Source: Polytrichum commune | Lineage: Eukaryota > Streptophyta > Polytrichopsida > Polytrichales > Polytrichaceae | Direction of reading: 5' to 3' | DNA length: 64,000 nucleotides | NCBI GenBank assembly: GCA_950295325.1 | Contig: OX485806.1 | Coordinates: 36,084,001-36,148,000, forward strand | Shown: positions 8,976 through 18,135 of the stretch, one piece after another | How the letters are laid out: each line of letters starts with the position of its first letter | Position numbering within the stretch: the stretch's first letter is position 1 | Position numbers and translations under genes: made by a program | The notes under the pieces: generated by a model | The model's database searches: none | Told to the model about the DNA's origin: nothing | What the model saw: only the letters and a program-made list of their open reading frames with translations

Positions 8976-11900
8976 GCTCGGGTAAGTCACATAGTAATCC
9001 GTTTTTATTATGGTGGGGGGACCGGTGCTTGTTTGTTGTCTAATTTTCGTTTGTTTAGTATTATGTAAGTGAGGTATTTGATAGCGTTTTGGTGGAGTTC
9101 TTTCATGAGTTTTTTGACGTTTGATTTTGGGATTTTTAATTCAGTGAGTTTTTGGATGGAATGCTCATGTATGGCTCCTCGCACGCCTGCCGTGATTGTG
9201 ATGATGGGGTTGATTTTCCAGCCATTGTTTTGAATGGTGGTGTTGAGTGGGTCGTATTTGGCGTGTTTTTGTGAAATGGCTTGTTCAGGAAATCTATCAT
9301 GGCAGTACGTGAATTCGATGAATTGTACTGTGTGGTATTGTGATGGCGATAGGGGTGGTGTCACGTGGTTGGGAGCGCCTAGTATGCATAGTATGTCAGG
9401 TCTGAGTTTGGCTTGGCATTGACATGGTTGTGGGGAGCATATACATTGGAGTAGCCAATCCGGTACGGTATGCTCTTGTGGGCGGTTGTTGAGGTGTCCT
9501 GCATTGACCATGGTAAAGAACCTAGTATGTTTATTTGCTTGTAGGGTTTGAGTGATAAGGTGAACTGCTTTGTTGTGTCGTGCGATTCTGAGTCCTTTTA
9601 AGTATGGGTGCTCACATGTAGATAGTAGATGGGGCCATGTGTCACGTTCGTTTTTGTGACATAATGTGCAATTAGGGTTTTGGTATGTGAGGGGCCAGAA
9701 TATGTTTTTTCTATGGTTTCCCATATATTGGGCGTATCGGAATTTTAATGTTTGTGTGATTTGGGTGTCTGGGATTTTGTCATTTTGCCAGAAGTGGTTA
9801 GAGAGTTTTTGGTTTATTTGTTTATTTGATAACCATTTGGCGACGTATGGGAATTTGTGGTTGGCAAGAGTTTTTTCCTGGGATTCGTGTGTTTTGGATA
9901 TAAATGTGCGTAGGTTGCGGATGGCGCCGTCATGTGTGGCTGTTGGACAGCTGGCTAGCCAGTATGGGGTTGCATGGGCGGTGTGGATGTGTGGGGTGTT
10001 TGTTGGTTTTTCTTGGGTTGTTCCTATATTTGCGAGTTCATCGGCTATTTCATTTCCTGTAATGCCTGAGTGTGCGCAGACTTTGTGTATGTGAATTTGG
10101 TATGGGGTCCAATATATTTGTCGTACTATGGCGGCTATGAGTAGTTTGTCTGGATGATGGTGTTGAGATGTAGGATGTTGTATGTGGTTGTTTATTAAGT
10201 ATATGCTGTTGAGGCTATCCGTGAATAAATGCGGGTCTGTTTGTGTAACTTTTATATTTTCGATGGCTATGAGTATGGCGTTAAGTTCGGCCCGGAGTAT
10301 ATTTTGGTAGCCAGGTAGTCTTTCGGATAGGCGTGTGTTGTTGTTAGGACTATAAACGCCTGATCCTGCGGTGTTGCCTATTATTTGACCTTCAGAATTT
10401 TTTGTTGGTGGTATGAATGAGCCATCTGTATATACGCATTGGGGCGGGTGGAATTTGAGTGGGTGGATGCGGTTATATGAAGTTGGTATGGGTGTAATGG
10501 TGGGATTATTAATGTGTGTTATGGGTATTTTGGGGGCGGTTTTCCATGCATTGGAGAGTTTGACTTTGTATTGTAGGGGAGTAGGGTTGATGGGATGGGT
10601 GTCTATGCGTGTTTTTATTGTTTGGAGTAGGGTTTGTTTTAACATGTGTGGGGTTTGGGTATTGGGGGTTAGGGTTGTTTGGTTGTGTATGCATATTAGT
10701 GATGTAAGTGATGGTTCCACATATTGGTAGTATGTTGGCCATTCGGGTGTGGGTTTGTATTGTATGGTGTGTGGGGGTATTGTAGCCATGACGTGTATAT
10801 CGGCTTTATTGGCGAGTGATAATTGGTGTGATGTCCAGTCGTTATGGTTGACTATTAGGATGGTGACCGTGTTTGTATCTTCTTTGGCGGCCATTCTGGC
10901 CCAGTGAATAGCTTCTACGGTTGTGTTGTAGTCCGTGGGGAAAGCTAGGCCTCGTCCCGTCCATTTGGAAGATTTTGCATGTCCCGATGATCCGAATATG
11001 ATGTCTCGGTTGTGTGGTGAGTTGTATTGTGTAAGTTGGATGGGGCAAGTGAGGGGGGATGAGTAGTATGAGTGGGTGATTTGAAATGAGTTAATTAAGA
11101 CTTTGGTAATGTCTGGATGTAGTGTTTGGTGGAGGTTAGCTGGTAGAATTGTTTTTGGTTTCTTTTTGGGAAGTATGGTTATATATCTTTGAATGAGCCA
11201 TAGTATTTCCGTTTCGAAGTCTTGGGGGGGTGGTTGTAAGAAGTTGGTTAGGTGTTGGGAGTTGTTGTGCGAGAATTGGTTCCATAACCATTGTAGTCGT
11301 TCAATGGTAAGGGTGGCTGCGTGGTGGCCATTGTGGTCGTAGATATTGGCTTCCGATGTGTTGGTTTGTATGGTTGGCTTGTTGACTAGGATGTCTTTAT
11401 CAGGGTTGCATTCTTGGATGGTTGTCTTGAGGTTAGTGATTTTTAGTGGCGGTTGTATGAATTTAGTATCTTTTGTTTGGACATAGGTAAGGTAGTGAGC
11501 GTATGTTTTTTCGTTTATTTGTTTTGTTGTTGTGTTATGGTATTGAGTTATGGTTAGTAAATTGTGGTCAAGTAGGATGTTGTCCGGATGTAGGAGACTT
11601 TCTTCTGTGCGCCATTGTTGTGTGGTGTTATTTGTGTATTTCCATTGACATAAATATGATTTGGTTATAGCTTTCGCGCCCCATTTATCTTTTCGGGTGG
11701 AGGTTTTTTCTTTGATTATTTTGTGTATTGCTCGTCCTAGCGTGAGTGGTAAGTGTGGTGTGGGTTGGATGTTGGTTGTGTTTGTTTGTTGGTCTAGTGG
11801 GGGAGTTATGTGGGGTGTGGGGAGTTGTGTATGGGGAAAAAATGTTTGAGCTTCTTGTAGTGCCGCTTTGATGGTTTTAGGGGTATGCTTATATATATTT

Positions 11901-14900
11901 CGGAATTCTTCCGGGGTAAGTATGGCCTTGTTGGTTGTGTTTTGGATTTGTGTTAGGGTTGTAATACCATATGTGTAAAGTTTGTCTAGGAATTTTTGGG
12001 TTTGTGCTTTGGATATATTTGTTAGGTTGGAATATGCGGGGTTGGCTTTCCATGCGGTTTCTAATGGGGTTTGTTTGATGGGGAATGTTTTATTTGCAGT
12101 GGTTATGTGTATTTCATATTCTTTGTTAAGGAGGAAGAGGGTGCGTGCTATTGGGGATCGGGAGCAGGCTTGTTGTTTGAGTTTGTGTAGGTGTAGGGAG
12201 CCTCCATATTTGGCGGTTATGTATTTGGTTAAGCCTTGGTATATAGTGCCTAATTGTCCCGGGTCGTTAAGGGCTTGTAGTAATTGTTGACCAATGCAAT
12301 GGATGTAGTCCGGTAGTAATGAGGTGGCGTTTATGCCGAAGTGTTCGTGGGGTAAATGTGTAAGGATGTTGGCCGTACTTTTAGGTATGTGGCATACTTC
12401 TTTTGTGATTTTGCTAATGACTTTATCTAGCTTTTTTATGTCAGGTTTTGAGAAAGGGACCGCGTAGTATGCGTATGCTATTCGTGGTTTTATGACGGTG
12501 TTTAGTATTTTGATCTTTTGTTTTAGGCTTGCCGGGGAGGCGGCAAGTAGTTGGCCTTGTTGCTTGGCTTTTTTGAGGGTAAGGTCTTTTTGTAGGTTCC
12601 ACTTTAGAGATGGTACGAGTTGGAGTCCTAAGTAGGTATATGGTTCATTTTGTGTAAGGGTTAGTAGGTTTTGTGATTTGTATGTAATGTTGTGTGATTG
12701 AATGTAGGCTTTAAAGGTGTGAGGTTTGAGTTTGGATCTATTAGGGGAGCCCGTGATGGCACACTTGGCTAGGTTAAGGTCCATATGTGCCCATTCGGCA
12801 AATAGTTGTAGTTTAGCTATTTGAGGTTGTATGTTTTGAATTTGGTCGGATAGGATGGCTAGGTCATCGGCATACGCCGATGTGGTACACGTGGACGGGA
12901 AGGTGTTGAAGTGGTAGCCCATATTGTCTTTTTCGAGCCATCTAAGGAGTGGTTCGAGAAAGATAATAAACAAGTACGGGCTGAGAGTGTCACCTTGGAT
13001 GGTGCCTCGGCTTATAGTGATAGGGGGTGTTGTACCGAAATGGTTGCCCGTAAAGGCGGTAGTAGAATTTTTATATATGTTACCTATGATTTCTATAGCG
13101 TCTTTAGGGTAGCCTAAACCTTCCATTAGGGCTAATAGACGTGCGTGGTCAATAGACCCGAATGCGTTTCTAAAGTCAATATATGTGATATATATGTCTT
13201 TGTTTGTGATTTTGGCATCTTCAAGGGCGGCTATAATTGTTTGGATCTGTCTGGAGGTGTTTCGTAGCGGTCGGAAGCCTTTTTGGCTGAAGTGCAGTAA
13301 GCGGTGTTGTTCACCAAAGCTAGTTAAGAGGGTTGTGATAGTACTGGTGTATAATTTGTAAATTGTATTGGCGAGGGCTATTGGTCTATAGTTTGTTAGC
13401 TTAGTGGGGTCTTCTTTTTTGTGTAACAAAATTGTTTTACTGTGTTTCCAATATGTGGGGATTTCTCGTTGTCGGTAACAATGTTGGAAAAATAAGAACA
13501 AAAGGTCGTGACATTGTGGGGGGAGTGTTTTGATAATATCGTTCGGAATGTTGTCCGGTCCTGGGGCTTTGCCCTTGGTGAGCCGTTTGACGCATTTGTC
13601 GTAAATTTCTCTAGTAAATTGTGTAGTGATTTGTATTCCTTGTGGTCCTCTTTTGTCAAGTATTAGGCCGTCCTTGGTGTGCCATGGGTATTTCCGAATG
13701 GCACACATGCACGTACTTGGATGGTCGATGATATCGTCGCAGTTAGGTGCTTGTCTTTGAAATGAGGCTTGTTGGGTATTGTAAATTTCGGTAGCTATAT
13801 CCGTGGGGTCAGTTAGGATGGTCCCTTGGGGGTTTTGTATGCAATCTAGGCAACTCTCTGTTGTAGGTTGAAATATTCTCTTGTGGATAGTTTTGGGTTT
13901 CGTGTTAAGTAGGGTTCTATATTTGGTGATGGCTAATTTACAGTTGAGCGTGGTTTGTTTTGCTGTGATTTTATATGCTTCATTTTTGGCTGTTTTGCAT
14001 ATGGCGGCTAGGTCTGTTATCCATTGTTGTTGGTCGGTTTGGGTGGTGGGTATGGGGGGTATGTTGACATTTGGAAGTGAGAGTAGTGTTTTGATTTCTG
14101 GGTTATTGTGTAGTTGTGTGTGTGAATATTGACAGGCCATGTGGATGGCTTTGCGGATGTTATGGTGGGTTTTAAGGTGTGATTTCCAAAGTTTTTGTTG
14201 TTGCCTAGGGAGGAATTCTCCCTGGAGTTTGGCTCGATGGGGGAGTGGGGGTGCGGGTTGGGACATGCAGGTTTGTTCAACGCATTGACTGAGGGAGGAT
14301 ATTATTACTTGGAATTGGTTTTGGGCGTCTTCCCATTGTGTGTGGGTAAGTTGTTCTTGGTTAAGTATGTTGGTGAGGTTGGATATTGCGAGATTTTGTT
14401 TATTTAGAAATGTTATGTGGAGGTTTTGTAGATTTGTTTGAGATATAGGGTATGTGATTCTTGGTTTGTTGTTTGAGGTTTTTGGTGGTTGAATGACTAT
14501 GCTATTGGGGGCTAGTTGTAGTTGGACCGGATAGTGGTCGGAATTTAGGTTGAGGTGGGTGAGTGTGTGGCTTTGTAAGGTGTTGGGGTTTGGGAGGTTA
14601 GTGTAGAAGCCATCAATTAAGCTAGTTGAGGTATAATTGTGTCCGCCTTGTCTTGTGTAGTGTGTTAGGTTATTGATTGGATGTAATCCTAGATTTTGTG
14701 TGAGTTGGGCCCATTCATAGTCTTGTGGAGTGGGTGGGGATTTCATTCCGTTGGATGAGCGTCCTTTTAGCATTATGTCTTGGTTAAAGTCTCCGGCTAG
14801 GATAATGTGGTATGTTGGGTGGGTTATGATTAGGTCGGAGATTTGAGTTTGGATTAGGTGTGTTAAGTATAGGTCTTGAGGGTGGGTGGGCATGTATATG

Positions 14901-15866
14901 TGGATGATGAGTATTGGTTGTATTGGTTTGTTTTTTATCATGATGACTTGGAGATATGGTGAGGTTGTACTAGGCGTTGGGATTTTTGTTATGTTTTTGT
15001 TGGTATAAATATTTGTAGGAATCATGGTTAGTATGCCACCTCTAGGCTTGTTGGCCTCGGAATATCGATTTTGTGTTTGTGTGGCGTTGTTCGAGTTGTT
15101 ATATATAATTTTGTAATTTTCTATCTATGTAAGACGTGGATTTTAGCTTGTGAAGCTTGGTTTCTTGGATAAGTATAATGTGTGGATCCGTATGGAGTGT
15201 GCGTGTGAGTTCTTGTATTCCTGGGAGACTTGTGCTAATACAGCCTGCATTCCAAGTGATTATCTTGAGGTGCGAGGTGAGATGTTGGGCTGTATTGATG
15301 ACGGGGATTGGGATGGGGTTTATTGTGTTGGGGGTAGGATGGTAGCCTACTACTGGTAGGGTACATTTAAATAATTCTTGTAGGAGGGGTTGGGGTAGGT
15401 GTGGTAACTCGGCCTTGAGGGTGGTCATATTTGTGGTGTCTCCGTTGGCTATTTTTGCGTTGATATGTGAGTAGGCTTGGGGTATGGTATTGAGAGGCGT
15501 GTGGTTGGTTATGTGTTGTAAGTTGGAAATTATGGGCTCTGGGGTGTCTTGTAGGTTTCTAAGTATGAATAGGCAATGTGGGTCTATGTCACCCGCCAGT
15601 TGTTGGTTGCATGTTTGTGGTAGGGGGCTATATGTTATGATGAGGGCATATATTTGGTGGTGGATTGGGTATTTTGACAATGTTACTTGGTGCCTTTGTA
15701 GATGACTCAATGCTTGGTTAGGATTACTATGGTTTCCGTGGGTTAAGTGTGGTGTGAATAATTTTTCCAGGTGGGCATATCGGGCTTTGAGTGTGGTTGT
15801 GGTGGGGATGAAGTATTGCTTTTGTCGTTGTGTGTATTCGTAGGGTAGTTTGTTGTTGTGCAAGGG

Positions 15867-15893
15867 TGGGCCCGGATTGGGGTGTATGTCTCC
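15867..15893 (-). other. 2A-like motif GDIHPNPGP (second copy)
   Basis: The second copy of the duplicated module encodes GDIHPNPGP after ILLLC. H is at the usual E position. If active it would release the upstream hydrophobic part from the endonuclease-RT part; that is inference. Confidence 0.6.
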
Positions 15894-16328
15894 ACATAGA
15901 AGGAGGATAGTGGAGTTGTTCCATGTGTAGTGTTGTGTGTTTTTGATTTTTATGGTTTTGTGGTGTAGGTGTGTTAGGTAGAGCATGTGGCCTATGTAGG
16001 TCTTGTTATTGGAGTGTGTGGGTGGAAGGGGGGGTTTGCTTGGCAATGAGTGTGATATGTAGATTTTGGTGGTGTGATTATTATTGTAGTGGGGAAGGTA
16101 GGAATTTGGTTTATGGGTTGTATGAGTGATATTGGTGGTGTATTTTATGGATTGTGGGGTGTTGTATAAATTTAGTGGGTTGGTGTAGGCAAATATGGTA
16201 GTGATGAGGAGGGGGAATATTTCTTCTAATTGTGCGTATTGGATTTTGAGTGTGGTTGTGTTGAGTATAGAGTATTGTGCTTGTCTTTGAATGTATTCCC
16301 GGAGGAGGTTTTTGTTGATATGTGAGAG

Positions 16329-16355
16329 TGGGCCCGGGTTAGGTTGTATATCACC
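16329..16355 (-). other. 2A-like motif GDIQPNPGP (first copy)
   Basis: The codons encode GDIQPNPGP after a hydrophobic IILLC, close to the ribosome-skipping 2A consensus D(V/I)ExNPGP. Q replaces the usual E, a position known to matter, so activity is uncertain. 2A-like sequences near the ORF start are known in several animal and trypanosome LINEs. Confidence 0.6.
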
Positions 16356-16857
16356 ACAAAGGAGGATAATTGTAGAATTATTCCACGTGTAGTAGTGTAT
16401 GGTTTTGCTTTTTGGGTTTTTAAGATGTAAGTGTGTTATTTGGTAGATGTAGCCTATACTACTTATGTTATGGATTGGTGTGTCTGGTATGGGAGGCTTT
16501 CTTATGACTATGTATTGAGTATGACTTTGTATGTTATAAGTAGAAGTGTGGATTTGGTGGTGGGGGGTAGTGGTACCTTATGGATTGTGTGTTCCAAGTG
16601 TTTTGTGATACTAGTTGGAGATGCTATGTGTTGTGGGATTGGGGGGTTATTGTGGGCGTATAGTGTGATGATGAGGAATGTAGTTAGTAGTATGTACGTA
16701 TGTCTCTTGGTGGACAAGGCTTTGTATGTGATTGTGTATGGGAAGAGTATGTGAGCCAAAGTTGTGAACTCTTTATTATATAGAAAAGAAAAAATACAAC
16801 AAATAAGTAGTAGGGGCCATTGGTGGTATCTTATATGGTCACTATCCATGGAATGAG

Positions 16858-18135
16858 CTAGGGTCTTGATGATGCATTGATGGGTGACCGTGGAAGCCCG
16901 GGGGGGGGGGCTTGTAGGGGTAGAGGTGGTGCGGTCACATTGAGGCCATGTGGTAGTGGAGGTAGAGCGGTCCTTTGTAAGAGGTCCGGTGCGGCGGCGG
17001 ATAGGCCGTTAATTAGACTTTGCATCCTTAGGTTAGATTGTTGAAACTCATGTGCAATGGTACCAAAAAGAACTTGGAGGTTGTTGGTGTGGTGTGTGAG
17101 CGTGGCCGTGGTTGCTTCAAGTCGGCGGTCCGTGTGTGCGTTGATGTTGGTGGTGAGCGTTCCGAACTTTTCATCCAATTTCTCCTCTAACTCCTTCATT
17201 GTCTTGGTAAGATGCTTCTCGGTGAGAGTAGGGTGTAAGTTTGTGACATTGCTCATGGCTTGGATCTTTTCCGCAATTGCTTCTCTCGCGGGTGCTTGGG
17301 CTAGCCGGATCGCCATGTTGTTGGGGTCCGTGCCATCTATGCTCCCGTGGTGAGGGATGAAGTCTATCCTCCTTCCTAGGATGAATGTGGACTTATGAAG
17401 CCATTCGGTGTAGACCGTGGCGTTTAGACACTGTATATGGCACCATCCGGATTGTTTGTCGGTGTTGGAGTGGTTGTTGCCAAAGCTCACGCCCACAACG
17501 TTGTCTGCCCCGACTAGATGCTTGATGGCCCTTATGATCGATGTTTGAGACTCACGTTGTGGTAAGTTGTTGGCAACTAAGGTTAAACTTATCCGTAACT
17601 CCGATGGGTTACCGGCCCCTCGGTCATGAGTAACACTTACTTGTAACTTCTCATGCTTGAAAGTGAGACCCTCTTTGAGTACGATGTCCCGGGCTTCCTC
17701 CGTGGTAAGAGTTAGGAAAGCGAAGGTTTTATCTATGACCGGTTTGGTGAGGCCCATGAATTCGTGTTGTCGCCCGGTATAGTAACTTTCTTGCACAATT
17801 TCTTCAAAAATGTGAAAAGCGTGTTCATGACGGAGTGTCTCACCTTTGATGTATAAGCGTAAATTCCGGGCCTTTGTTACTAGCTCGTACCCCTTCTCTA
17901 TCTTGCCAATGACTCTTTCGCCATTCTCCAACTCCATTACGAACACCCGGCTACCTTTGAGGAGTGCGATGCCATCCTTATGTGGTTGTTGTAGATGCAC
18001 TTTGATGAAGCCCGCCCAATTTTTGGTGACGGCATTTAGACCAATGTCTATGGGGTTGGAGTACGTGGTGCCTAAGGTGATGCCCATGTGGCGGAGCCGC
18101 TCCAAACACGCTCCCCTCGCCTCTTGCCTAGTCAT
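16858..18135 (-). CDS. LINE ORF1: RNA-binding protein with RRM-like folds and coiled coil
   Basis: The 425-codon frame is uninterrupted. Residues of about 60-175 include KTFAFLTLTTEEARDIVLKE, which has the pattern of an RRM beta strand and helix; a second block at about 200-260 (SIIRAIKHLVGADNVVGVSF, GWCHIQCLNA) looks like another RRM-type fold. A Lys/Glu-rich helix (KTMKELEEKLDEKFGTLTTN) and following heptad-like sequence suggest a coiled coil for trimer or oligomer formation, and the tail is Pro-rich. ORF1 proteins of this sort package LINE RNA as a chaperone. Base composition is balanced, unlike its G-poor neighbours. Its ATG overlaps the ORF0 stop by four bases and its TAG lies eight bases before the ORF2 ATG. 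The fold assignments are by eye. Confidence 0.75.
   Translation of the reverse strand: MTRQEARGACLERLRHMGITLGTTYSNPIDIGLNAVTKNWAGFIKVHLQQPHKDGIALLKGSRVFVMELENGERVIGKIEKGYELVTKARNLRLYIKGETLRHEHAFHIFEEIVQESYYTGRQHEFMGLTKPVIDKTFAFLTLTTEEARDIVLKEGLTFKHEKLQVSVTHDRGAGNPSELRISLTLVANNLPQRESQTSIIRAIKHLVGADNVVGVSFGNNHSNTDKQSGWCHIQCLNATVYTEWLHKSTFILGRRIDFIPHHGSIDGTDPNNMAIRLAQAPAREAIAEKIQAMSNVTNLHPTLTEKHLTKTMKELEEKLDEKFGTLTTNINAHTDRRLEATTATLTHHTNNLQVLFGTIAHEFQQSNLRMQSLINGLSAAAPDLLQRTALPPLPHGLNVTAPPLPLQAPPPGLPRSPINASSRP
18132..18135 (-). promoter_or_regulatory. ATGA stop/start overlap joining ORF0 and ORF1
   Basis: The TGA of ORF0 (18134-18132) shares two bases with the ATG of ORF1 (18135-18133). Overlapping or abutting stop/start codons support termination-reinitiation in some LINEs, for example SART1. 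The alternative is a single original ORF cut by a one-base shift: the ORF1 frame stays open for several codons upstream of the ATG and an A run adjoins it. Confidence 0.6.

Larger units (their letters stand above)
15740..16710 (-). repeat. In-frame tandem duplication of a 462-bp module in LINE ORF2
   Basis: Two protein blocks align in order: YTWNNSTIILLCGDIQPNPG, then REYIQRQAQY and NTTTLKIQYAQLEEIF, against YTWNNSTILLLCGDIHPNPG, then YEYTQRQKQY and TTTTLKARYAHLEKLF. The distance between the two GDI motifs is 462 bases, exactly 154 codons. Each copy is preceded by a Thr/Ile/Leu-rich hydrophobic stretch and a KPP(I/L)P block. Divergence at protein level is substantial, so the duplication is older than this insertion. 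Confidence 0.82.
9008..16849 (-). pseudogene. LINE ORF2: endonuclease - reverse transcriptase - RNase H - CCHC polyprotein
   Basis: ORF2 performs target-primed reverse transcription. It starts at ATG 16849, eight bases after the ORF1 stop. The order is: a hydrophobic start (PLLLICCIFSFLY, ILLTTFLIITLY); two copies of a 154-codon module each holding a GDIxPNPGP motif; an APE-type endonuclease (ITWNAGC and QETKL near 15.2 kb, then PRGG, LAGDFNQD, SLIDGF and NSDHYPV); reverse transcriptase (GKAPGPDNIP, YIDFRNAFGSID, GTIQGDTLSP, SAYADDLAIL, about residues 485-760 counted from 15025); RNase H (YTDGS, RAELNAI, FTDSLNS, HSGITGNEIADELA, about 10.4-10.0 kb); and a CTLCHKNERDTWPHLLSTC zinc knuckle near 9.65 kb. 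The frame is open for 2,005 codons from 15025. Two frame changes lie upstream, one near 15.10-15.13 kb and one at 16.51-16.58 kb where a run of six C occurs. All visible catalytic motifs are kept. Confidence 0.87.

Noticed and set aside
9666-10730. Plus-strand open frames opposite the LINE ORF2
   Set aside because: The sense strand is G-poor, so stops are rare on the opposite strand; the minus strand has the conserved RNase H and zinc motifs.
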